Source: Elusimicrobiota bacterium (GTDB taxonomy: Bacteria > CG03). Taken from it: 5,145 nt of DNA. Each line of letters opens with the position of its first letter. Position 1 is the first letter of the stretch. Positions 1 to 5,145 of the stretch are shown here, in pieces. The stretch lies in assembly GCA_021161625.1 (NCBI GenBank), contig JAGHAG010000108.1, positions 1 through 5,145 of the forward strand, in the 5' to 3' direction. Both the position numbers and the translations under genes were made by a program. The notes under the pieces are model-generated. The model saw only the letters and a list, made by a program, of their open reading frames with translations. It ran no database searches and was not told where the DNA came from.

Positions 1-1
1 A

Positions 2-29
2 TGTCATTCCTGCGGAAGCAGGAATCCAG
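2..29. repeat. Short palindromic intergenic repeat (hairpin with GGAA loop)
   Basis: A perfect 8-bp stem, ATTCCTGC (6-13) and GCAGGAAT (18-25), encloses the tetraloop GGAA, which fits the stable GNRA class. The flanking bases TGTC and CCAG resemble an intergenic repeat (TCATTCC...GGAATCCA) that I remember from many environmental bacterial genomes. No T-run follows, so an intrinsic terminator is unlikely. It may be a REP-like or miniature mobile sequence. It lies at the window edge, so its left border cannot be judged. Confidence 0.6.
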
Positions 30-33
30 AAAA

Positions 34-68
34 CAGAAGTCAGAAGTCGGAGGTCGGAAGTCGGAAAA
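34..68. repeat. Heptamer tandem array CRGARGT
   Basis: Four consecutive 7-bp units (CAGAAGT, CAGAAGT, CGGAGGT, CGGAAGT) are followed by a decayed fifth, CGGAAAA. All differences between the four full units are A/G changes. There is no coding frame here. The array sits between the hairpin repeat and the C-rich palindrome, upstream of the PorV-like gene. Confidence 0.7.
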
Positions 69-118
69 TCCCCCTTTGCATTCCCCCCTTTTCAAAGGGG
101 AGAAATAGGGGGAGATTT
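66..118. repeat. Nested C-rich/G-rich palindromic element
   Basis: The outer arms AAATCCCCCT (66-75) and AGGGGG-AG-ATTT (107-118) pair, apart from a two-base AG bulge. The inner arms CCCCTTT (85-91) and AAAGGGG (94-100) form a second hairpin. This matches a family of AAATCCCCC...GGGGGATTT intergenic palindromes that I recall from many environmental genomes, probably MITE- or REP-like. The right arm also provides a purine-rich GGGGGAG sequence (108-114) that could act as a ribosome binding site. A terminator for a gene to the left is possible, but no clear T-run follows. Confidence 0.6.
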
Positions 119-122
119 ACAG

Positions 123-140
123 ATGAAATGGAAAATGTAA
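123..140 (+). other. Possible leader minicistron upstream of the PorV-like gene
   Basis: A five-codon frame (M-K-W-K-M, then TAA) starts at ATG 123, eight bases after GGAG (111-114) in the palindrome. Its stop codon ends one base before the ATG at 142. The main gene has no good Shine-Dalgarno of its own at normal spacing, so ribosomes could load here and reinitiate at 142. This is inference from spacing only. It could be chance, because the heptamer repeat supplies an ATG every seven bases. Confidence 0.2.
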
Positions 141-153
141 AATGAAAAATGTT
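126..153. repeat. Heptamer array AAATGNN overlapping the gene start
   Basis: Four units (AAATGGA, AAATGTA, AAATGAA, AAATGTT) run without a gap. The third unit contains the start codon of the PorV-like gene and the fourth encodes part of codons 2-4. Because the period is seven, the successive ATGs fall in all three frames, and only the one at 142 opens a long frame. The same motif appears in reverse complement (TTTGTCA) just beyond the far end of the gene, at 1216-1229. Confidence 0.65.
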
Positions 154-1059
154 TTGAAAGTTTTTCTTCTGATAACACTTTTTATATATCATTTGCCTGT
201 TTTTGCCTCTGATGAAGGGACAACCTCCGCACAGTTTTTAAAAATTCCAACAAACCCGAAAATAGAGGCAATGGGAGGTGCAGGGACAAGTGTATTTTTA
301 GATGAAATTTTTTACAACCCTGCAAGCATTTCAAAATTAGAAAAAATTTCTGCAAGAATTGGCTTTACATCATGGTTTGAAGACATTTCAAAAACAAATC
401 TTATATCTGTCTTCCCGCTGAGGAGATTTACCATTGCAACAAATCTTTCTTATTTTACAATTGGCGGGTTGAAAAAATTTGACGCTTCTGGTAACGAGCA
501 GGGAGGTTTAAATCAGTGGAGTGCTTCATTTTCTTTTGGCATTGCAAAAGAATTTGGAAATCTCTGTCTTGGAACTGTTATAAAATACATTGGTGAAAAA
601 ATTGATACAGAAAACGCAAATGCCTTTGCCATTGATGCAGGGTTAATTTTGCCAGTATCAAGAACTCTTTCACTTGGTGCTTCAATGCAGAACATAGGCA
701 CAAAAATCAAAATTGCAGATGTAGAGAGTAAACTCCCTCAGAATTTAAAAGCAGGATTGAGTTTAAAACCAATGGATAATTTAATTTTTGCTTTTGATAT
801 GGATAAACCCTCTGACGGAAACACAAGACAGCACTTTGGCGGGGAAATCACTTTTTCTGAAAAGTATTTTATGCGTGCAGGTTTTCAAAAATTCGGTAAA
901 GTTTCAGGTATGACTTTTGGTTTTGGAATAAAATTTGCCTCCTCTGGATGGAAAGAAACTCTTTCAAAAACTGAACAGAATTTTATACTGGATTACAGTT
1001 ATCAGGCAAACTCAGAATTTGACGCAATACACAGATTTTCCTTAACTTACGAATTTTGA
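142..1059 (+). CDS. PorV/PorQ (UPF0164) family outer-membrane beta-barrel protein
   Basis: The 305-residue product starts with a signal peptide: basic MKNVLK, a hydrophobic core at about residues 5-20, and a likely cleavage after VFA (residue 22). The mature N-terminus carries the family signature, FLKIPTNPK at 32-40, EAMGGAGTS at 42-50 and YNPAS at 58-62. Alternating short beta strands follow, and the protein ends in HRFSLTYEF, whose last phenylalanine fits the beta-signal for barrel insertion. The family is related to FadL-like barrels; PorV itself is a shuttle and attachment component of type IX secretion in Bacteroidetes. No other secretion gene is visible here, so that role cannot be assigned. 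An in-frame TGA at 124-126 rules out an earlier start, so ATG 142 is used although its Shine-Dalgarno is poor. The gene is monocistronic as far as seen and converges on tatD. Family call is firm; exact function is unknown. Confidence 0.85.
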   Translation: MKNVLKVFLLITLFIYHLPVFASDEGTTSAQFLKIPTNPKIEAMGGAGTSVFLDEIFYNPASISKLEKISARIGFTSWFEDISKTNLISVFPLRRFTIATNLSYFTIGGLKKFDASGNEQGGLNQWSASFSFGIAKEFGNLCLGTVIKYIGEKIDTENANAFAIDAGLILPVSRTLSLGASMQNIGTKIKIADVESKLPQNLKAGLSLKPMDNLIFAFDMDKPSDGNTRQHFGGEITFSEKYFMRAGFQKFGKVSGMTFGFGIKFASSGWKETLSKTEQNFILDYSYQANSEFDAIHRFSLTYEF

Positions 1060-1080
1060 CACTTCATTACAATAGGGATG

Positions 1081-1103
1081 AGTAATGAGTAACGAGTAAT
1101 GAG
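1081..1103. repeat. Heptamer array AGTAAYG
   Basis: Three tandem 7-bp units (AGTAATG, AGTAACG, AGTAATG) plus a partial AG lie 21 bases after the stop codon of the PorV-like gene. There is no coding content. It belongs to the same class of 7-bp repeats as the other arrays in this window but has its own sequence. Confidence 0.7.
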
Positions 1104-1111
1104 GGCATATC

Positions 1112-1134
1112 AGGATTAAGGATTAAGGATTAAG
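1112..1134. repeat. Heptamer array AGGATTA
   Basis: Three identical tandem copies of AGGATTA (1112-1132) are followed by AG. The reverse complement of this unit recurs at 1184-1193, so the array forms the left arm of an inverted repeat across the gap between the two convergent genes. Confidence 0.75.
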
Positions 1135-1193
1135 TCGTTCGCTTCACTCACTTTAAGAATTAAGTAAATCTCTTTTTCCATCACTTAATCCTT
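1125..1193. repeat. Inverted repeat in the convergent intergenic gap
   Basis: AAGGATTAAG (1125-1134) and CTTAATCCTT (1184-1193) are perfect 10-bp inverted copies separated by 49 bases. A nested 7-bp pair, ATTAAGT (1159-1165) and ACTTAAT (1183-1189), competes for the same right arm. The position between convergent genes would suit a bidirectional terminator, but the stem is AT-rich, the loop is long and no T-run follows directly. The inverted repeat is certain; the terminator role is weakly supported. Confidence 0.45.
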
Positions 1194-1245
1194 ACTACTT
1201 AATCTTTATCACTAATTTGTCATTTGTCATTTTTTATTTGTTATC
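1183..1245. repeat. Nine degenerate heptamers running into the tatD stop codon
   Basis: Read in steps of seven from 1183, nine units follow without a gap (for example ACTTAAT, CCTTACT, TGTCATT, TGTTATC). All nine have T at position 3 and A at position 5, and position 7 is always T or C. The array includes two copies of a 14-bp unit (1183-1196 and 1197-1210) and a tandem TTTGTCA pair (1216-1229). The tatD stop codon (1241-1243) lies inside the last unit, so the gene ends within the repeat. Confidence 0.6.
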
Positions 1246-2038
1246 CGCTTGCAAATTTCAGATTAAAGAAATTTTCAGTATTTTTTAGAACAGTTTTTTT
1301 GAGTTCTTCAATTTCCATGCCCTTTATCTCAGCAAAAGTTCTGTAAACTTCTTTTACAAAAGCAGGTTCATTTCTTTTTCCCCTGTATTTTTGTGGCGCA
1401 AGATAAGGACAATCTGTTTCAAACAAAACCCTTCCAAGAGGAATTTCTTTTGCAATTTCTCTGAGATTGCCTGCATTTTTAAAGGTTAAAATTCCTGAAA
1501 ACGAAAAATAAAAGTTTCTTTTCTGAAAAAATTCAATGTCTGAAAAATCTCCTGAAAAAGAGTGCAATAAAAACTTCCCCCCGCACTTTTTTAAAATCTC
1601 TTTTGCCTGGCTGTATGCATTTCTTATATGGAGAACCACAGGTAAATTTCTTTTAACCGCAAAGTCCAGTTGTTTTTGAAAAACTTTCACCTGAATGTCT
1701 TGCGGAGAATTCATATAGTAAAAATCAAGACCTATTTCTCCCAGAGCAACAATTTTTTTGTTTTCTAAAATTCTTTTAAGTTTGTTTTCTGTTTCTTTAA
1801 AACTTTTTGCTTCATGAGGGTGAACTCCTGCAATCCCGAATACATCTTCATCCTTTAAAATTTCTTCAAAAATTTTTATATCCCTTTCAGTAAAATCAGA
1901 AAGAACACAGAAAATTTTTCTTACATCACAATTTTTTGCTCTTTTAAGAACATTCTCTCTGTCAGAATCAAATTTTTTATCCGTGAGATGTGCGTGAGTG
2001 TCTATAAAATAATTCCTGCAATTGTTCCTGTCATGCAT
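1241..2038 (-). CDS. tatD: TatD family metal-dependent hydrolase (DNase)
   Basis: The 265-residue product has the normal TatD length and a full set of metal-site motifs in a TIM-barrel amidohydrolase fold. These are DTHAHL with H15 and H17, GVHPH at 71-75, GEIGLDFY with E101, LHIRNA with H137, LLHSFSG with H159, and ETDCPYLAP with D209. RGKRNEP near 219-225 is the usual C-terminal signature. Characterised members are cytoplasmic, metal-dependent 3'-5' exonucleases or DNases linked to DNA repair and degradation; the substrate here is not known. The first ATG lies 37 bp inside the end of the transporter gene. No closer in-frame ATG, GTG or TTG precedes FIDTHAHL, so the product carries about ten extra N-terminal residues, MHDRNNCRNY. 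The overlap suggests translational coupling as the last visible gene of a minus-strand operon. Confidence 0.95.
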   Translation of the reverse strand: MHDRNNCRNYFIDTHAHLTDKKFDSDRENVLKRAKNCDVRKIFCVLSDFTERDIKIFEEILKDEDVFGIAGVHPHEAKSFKETENKLKRILENKKIVALGEIGLDFYYMNSPQDIQVKVFQKQLDFAVKRNLPVVLHIRNAYSQAKEILKKCGGKFLLHSFSGDFSDIEFFQKRNFYFSFSGILTFKNAGNLREIAKEIPLGRVLFETDCPYLAPQKYRGKRNEPAFVKEVYRTFAEIKGMEIEELKKTVLKNTENFFNLKFASG

Positions 2039-3798
2039 GCTGCAATTGCTCCTGCAAACATTGCCCTCAAGCCAATTTTTGCAAGGGTGCTTCTCTTATT
2101 CGGGGCAAGACCACCTATTCCGCCAATCTGAATTCCAATTGAAGCAAAATTTGCAAACCCACAAAGCGCGTATGATGCAATCACAGCAGAGCGCTGTGAA
2201 AGATGAACAACCACGCCTGATGCAAGTTCATACCCATTTTTAAGAATGTCTGCAAGGTTCATATAAGCAATAAATTCTGTCAGAACAAGTTTTTCACCAA
2301 GAAGTCTTCCAACAATGGCTGCTTCCTTCCATGGAACTCCCATAAACCACGAAATTGGAGCAAAAATTATTCCAAAAATTATTGAAAGATTTAAAAATAT
2401 AAGAGGTTTTCTCCCTGTTGCTCCTTTTGATGAAAAAATCACATTACCTTCTCTTTTAAGGGAATATTCTGCATCCTTAAAATCCTTCTTTATCATTTCC
2501 TTGACGATGAGGCAATTTTTTAAAACTTTCTTAACCGTGAAATTGAAATTTTTATTTTCACCATTTACAACAATAACATCTCCCTGCTGAATTCTCTCTG
2601 TACTGGTTATAAAAATTTTGTAGGGATTTTTCCCGAAAATTTTACTCAATCCAACAGAACCCTTTTCAAGACCCCAGTTAACCATTGCAACAAGACCCAC
2701 AAAAGCAATAAGCATTGCAGCAACATTTAAAAGAAGAGTCATACCTTCAGAAGCACCCCTTGCTGCTGCTTCAACAACATTTGAATCAGGTTTTTCAACA
2801 ACAATTTTCGTATCTCCTGCTGTCTGAGAGTGCTCTTTTTCAGGAAACATCAATTTTGAAACAGCAAGAGCAGCAGGAGCACTCATTATGCTTGCAACAA
2901 CAAGATGACCTGCAATGTTTGGTATGTAATTTTTCAAAAACATAACATAAGCAGCCATAACACCACCAGCAACAGTTGCAAATCCACCCGTCATAACTGC
3001 GTGAAGTTCACTTGTCGTCATATTTTTTACAAATGGCTTTACAACAAGGGGTGCTTCTGTCTGCCCCACAAAAATATTTGCAGCAGCAGAAAGAGTTTCT
3101 GCTCCGCTTGTCTTCATTGTTTTTATCATTATTTTTGCAATTATATTGATTACAAACTGCATGACACCCAGGTGATAGAGCACAGTCATTAGAGACGAAA
3201 AGAAAACTATTGTTGGAAGGACAGAGAAAAAGAAAAATGTGCCCTGTCCGAGCCCTCTCGGGTCGCCTGCACCATAGGCAAGTTTTCCAAAAACAAATGC
3301 AGCACCCTCCTCACTGAAAGAAAGAAGAATTTTTACCAGATTATCCACAAAGAAAAAGAAAAAACTACCAAGGGTCTCTGAAAGGACAACAAGTCCGAGT
3401 AAAACCTGAAGAACAACCCCCCATATCACAGGTCTCCAGTTTATGGCTTTTCTGTCCACAGAAAAAAGCCATGCAATAAAAAGAAGAACAAAAATTCCTG
3501 AGAAACTCAAAATTCTCAATCCAAAAGGCGTTGAAAGACGCTGAACCGTTCCTATCTTAATCTGAGAAGCATAAACCGAATTTAAAAAACCTGCAAGAAA
3601 AAAAACAGTTATAATTAGAATGCCTGCATAAAAAATAACTTTTTTCCATTTTCCTTCTAAAACCTGAACAATCCTGTTGTAAAACAAAATAAAAAGCAGA
3701 AAAATTGCAGCAAAAAGCAGATAAAAATTAACTTTTGCAAGAAAAACAAAAACAACACTTAAAAAAACCCCATAAAACAAAAATCTAAATTTTTTCAC
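2002..3798 (-). CDS. Concentrative nucleoside transporter (CNT/NupC family) with an inserted domain
   Basis: This 598-residue inner-membrane protein should couple nucleoside uptake to a cation gradient. Conserved CNT segments appear in order: NIFVGQTEAPL (hairpin 1, 241-251), MTGGFATVAGGVMAAY (269-284), SAPAALAVSKL (306-316), NVAAMLIAF (358-366), GVPWKEA (487-493), LTEFIAY (hairpin 2, 506-512) and ALCGFANFASIGIQIGG (544-560). Aligned by eye and memory to Vibrio cholerae CNT, nucleoside-contact residues Q246, E248, E508, F548, N550 and S553 are kept, as are sodium-site N241 and V244. E. coli NupC is about 400 residues. The excess here comes from three N-terminal membrane segments (about 4-21, 23-42, 53-72), as in animal CNTs, and from a lysine-rich, beta-like insert at about 389-463 before hairpin 2. 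The start is GTG behind a strong Shine-Dalgarno, 25 bp after the yejM-like stop. Nucleoside specificity cannot be read from sequence. Confidence 0.93.
   Translation of the reverse strand: MKKFRFLFYGVFLSVVFVFLAKVNFYLLFAAIFLLFILFYNRIVQVLEGKWKKVIFYAGILIITVFFLAGFLNSVYASQIKIGTVQRLSTPFGLRILSFSGIFVLLFIAWLFSVDRKAINWRPVIWGVVLQVLLGLVVLSETLGSFFFFFVDNLVKILLSFSEEGAAFVFGKLAYGAGDPRGLGQGTFFFFSVLPTIVFFSSLMTVLYHLGVMQFVINIIAKIMIKTMKTSGAETLSAAANIFVGQTEAPLVVKPFVKNMTTSELHAVMTGGFATVAGGVMAAYVMFLKNYIPNIAGHLVVASIMSAPAALAVSKLMFPEKEHSQTAGDTKIVVEKPDSNVVEAAARGASEGMTLLLNVAAMLIAFVGLVAMVNWGLEKGSVGLSKIFGKNPYKIFITSTERIQQGDVIVVNGENKNFNFTVKKVLKNCLIVKEMIKKDFKDAEYSLKREGNVIFSSKGATGRKPLIFLNLSIIFGIIFAPISWFMGVPWKEAAIVGRLLGEKLVLTEFIAYMNLADILKNGYELASGVVVHLSQRSAVIASYALCGFANFASIGIQIGGIGGLAPNKRSTLAKIGLRAMFAGAIAACMTGTIAGIIL
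2049..2053 (-). promoter_or_regulatory. Ribosome binding site for tatD
   Basis: AGGAG on the minus strand lies ten bases before the ATG at 2038, within the coding sequence of the upstream transporter gene. It supports the ATG at 2038 as the tatD start despite the 37-bp overlap. The spacing is slightly long but workable. Confidence 0.55.
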
Positions 3799-3803
3799 AG
3801 GTC

Positions 3804-3810
3804 CCTCCTT
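3804..3810 (-). promoter_or_regulatory. Strong ribosome binding site for the nucleoside transporter
   Basis: The perfect anti-16S match AAGGAGG sits five bases before the GTG codon at 3796-3798, in the 25-bp gap after the yejM-like gene. It decides the GTG start, which is followed by the basic residues K2, K3 and R5 and then a membrane segment. Confidence 0.85.
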
Positions 3811-3823
3811 CTATTTCCAATCA

Positions 3824-5145
3824 TTATTCCAAAAGTTTTCTGGTATTGATTATCACTTCTGTGAGGACTTTTCCTGAAATTTTTCTTTCAATGGGTTTAT
3901 AATTTTCATCAAAGGTCTGCGAAAAAGCAAATCTGTTTCTGTAGGGGACAACATATATGAGGTCATCTCTTATTGCAAACCGGTCCCAGGATGCAATTAA
4001 AACCCATCTGCGTTTCTTTCTGCTTAAAAGAGAAATTCCATGAGAATAGTCCGAGGAAGGATTTTTGCATCCAAGAATTTCAAATACCGTTGGAACAATA
4101 TCCAGATGAGAGGTAAGTTTATCTATTTTTCTACCGCTTGTATCAGGAATATACAGAATAAGAGGAACTTTTGTCTGCTCCTGGGTAAAAGCTCCATTGT
4201 GTCCATAAAAACCATGCTCAAAAAATTCCTCGCCGTGGTCTCCTGAAATAAAAACAATTGTATTCTTTAAAAAACCTTTTTCTTCTAACTTTTTTAAAAT
4301 TTTTCCAGTAAGCCAATCGTCATAAAAAATTGCATTTTTATACATATTGAAATAGTAATTTACGTTTGTGGAATTTATTTCAAGATAATTTACGCTGTTT
4401 CTTGCCGGCTTAAATTTTTCAAATTCAGGAGGATAGGAGTAAGTCCCATGAGGACAATCAAAAAAGAGAAAAGCAAAAAAAGGTCTGTTGTTTTTCTTTT
4501 TATCAAGAAAATCTATGAAACTTTCAGCAATTTTTCTATCCCTTAAAACCTTATTTTTTGTTTTGAAATCATCCAGAACATCCTCATCCCTCACATTCAC
4601 AAAGCAGGTTTGTCTGAATTCAGGGGATGTAAGTTTGCTTGCAGAATATATCTTGAACTCATATCCAAGATTTCTTAACTCTTCCATAAGAATTGGTTCG
4701 CGTCTTTCTCCAAGAAAATTAAACCATAAGGTTCCATACACACCATAAAAAATAGAAAATACGCCAAATCTTGAGCAATTCCCGCCGCTATAGTGATTTG
4801 CAAAATAAAGGGCTTTTTTTGCAAATCTATAAATTTCAGGGCTTGTTTCTTTTGAAAACATATCGTATCGGAAAGAATCAACAAGAATAATAACAATGTT
4901 GGGATAATTGCTTTTTTTGATAAACTTAAGTTTTTTTATTGGATATTTAAGAGATGAATTTTCTTTTACCCGAATACTCACTTTTTTTGAAGGTTTTATT
5001 CCGAATTTTGAAAGAATTTTTTTTGCTGTAACCGGTCTACCGTAGGGAAAAACTAAAGCATTTTCAAGAACTGCCACATAATTTTTCACATCTGCATAAA
5101 TATAGAGAATTTTTTCAGCGAGGATAAAAAGAAAAAGAATAATAA
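3824..5145 (-). CDS. YejM/PbgA/LapC-like inner-membrane sulfatase-fold protein, N-terminus beyond the window
   Basis: The frame stays open to the right edge. The GTG at 5087-5089 is not the true start: upstream codons read IILFLFILAEKILYIYAD, the end of a membrane helix that resembles the last helix of E. coli YejM before its linker (YIWAD). Numbering from that GTG, the linker (YGRPVTAKKILSKFG, 16-30) and the strand PNIVIILVDSFRYD (63-76) match YejM, as do SGGNCSRFGVFSIFYG (101-116), LTSPEFRQ (153-160) and the C-terminal DYSHG (347-351). YejM has about 586 residues, so about 150 N-terminal residues, mostly membrane segments, should lie outside. In enterobacteria the protein binds lipid A and controls LpxC proteolysis through LapB/FtsH; whether that holds here is unknown. 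D71, D284-H285 and H297 look like intact metal ligands, and C105 is at the nucleophile position without a CxPxR formylglycine motif. It is the first visible gene of the operon. A general phosphoethanolamine- or LTA-synthase-like transferase is the alternative. Confidence 0.85.
   Translation of the reverse strand, partial: IILFLFILAEKILYIYADVKNYVAVLENALVFPYGRPVTAKKILSKFGIKPSKKVSIRVKENSSLKYPIKKLKFIKKSNYPNIVIILVDSFRYDMFSKETSPEIYRFAKKALYFANHYSGGNCSRFGVFSIFYGVYGTLWFNFLGERREPILMEELRNLGYEFKIYSASKLTSPEFRQTCFVNVRDEDVLDDFKTKNKVLRDRKIAESFIDFLDKKKNNRPFFAFLFFDCPHGTYSYPPEFEKFKPARNSVNYLEINSTNVNYYFNMYKNAIFYDDWLTGKILKKLEEKGFLKNTIVFISGDHGEEFFEHGFYGHNGAFTQEQTKVPLILYIPDTSGRKIDKLTSHLDIVPTVFEILGCKNPSSDYSHGISLLSRKKRRWVLIASWDRFAIRDDLIYVVPYRNRFAFSQTFDENYKPIERKISGKVLTEVIINTRKLLE

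Noticed and set aside
513..710. Minus-strand open frame inside the PorV-like gene
   Set aside because: It is fully antisense to a gene with signal peptide and family signature, and has no Shine-Dalgarno-supported context of its own.
1081..1245. CRISPR-like array
   Set aside because: Units are 7 bp and directly adjacent, with no spacers, so this is a tandem repeat and not a CRISPR array.
2022..3192. Several plus-strand open frames opposite the transporter gene, including a glutamine-rich one at 2715-2945
   Set aside because: They lie antisense to a protein with conserved motifs along its length. Their low-complexity Q-, C- or H-rich translations are typical of reverse-strand shadows of membrane-protein codons.
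3330..3370. Frameshift suspected from the runs of phenylalanine codons in the transporter
   Set aside because: Conserved CNT sequence continues in the same frame on both sides, so the runs are part of an AT-rich membrane-helix coding sequence.
4757..4786. Formylglycine sulfatase motif around the NCSRFG sequence of the YejM-like protein
   Set aside because: The CxPxR core is not present: the residues after the cysteine are S-R-F-G. A classical activated sulfatase is therefore not supported.
4040..4896. Open frames at 4040-4246, 4488-4748 (plus) and 4675-4896 (minus)
   Set aside because: They overlap the well-supported YejM-like coding sequence in other frames and show no recognisable motif.
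5087..5089. GTG as the start of the YejM-like protein
   Set aside because: The frame continues upstream to the window edge with a hydrophobic helix that matches the YejM family, and no ribosome site precedes the GTG.

Overview
This AT-rich window most likely comes from a diderm (Gram-negative-type) bacterium. It carries an outer-membrane beta-barrel protein of the PorV/PorQ (UPF0164) type, with a signal peptide and a terminal phenylalanine. It also carries an inner-membrane hydrolase that matches the enterobacterial YejM/PbgA/LapC protein, which works in lipopolysaccharide control. The phylum cannot be fixed from the sequence. Short heptamer repeats and C-rich/G-rich palindromes between genes, together with PorV-like barrels, suggest an uncultured or environmental lineage rather than a well-known enteric one. 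That is an impression, not a proof.

Layout: positions 1-141 hold no gene and consist almost entirely of repeats. These are a 28-bp hairpin repeat, a 7-bp tandem array, a C-rich/G-rich palindrome, and a second 7-bp array that runs into the start of the first gene. A PorV-like outer-membrane gene follows on the plus strand (142-1059). The convergent gap at 1060-1240 is again almost wholly made of 7-bp repeats, arranged roughly as an inverted repeat. The last unit contains the stop codon of the opposing gene.

From 1241 to the right edge all genes lie on the minus strand and look like one operon, transcribed right to left. First is a yejM-like membrane hydrolase, whose N-terminus lies beyond the window. 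After 25 bp comes a concentrative nucleoside transporter of the NupC/CNT family, with a GTG start and a strong Shine-Dalgarno. Overlapping it by 37 bp is a TatD-family metal-dependent nuclease. Nucleoside uptake next to a nuclease could reflect nucleotide salvage. The link to the yejM-like gene is not obvious.

Two proteins depart from their textbook relatives. The nucleoside transporter has three extra N-terminal membrane segments, as in animal CNTs, and an inserted domain of about 75 residues between the scaffold helix and the second hairpin. The YejM-like protein keeps sulfatase-type metal ligands that E. coli YejM has lost, and has a cysteine at the usual nucleophile position. I see no RNA gene, CRISPR array, transposase or phage gene.
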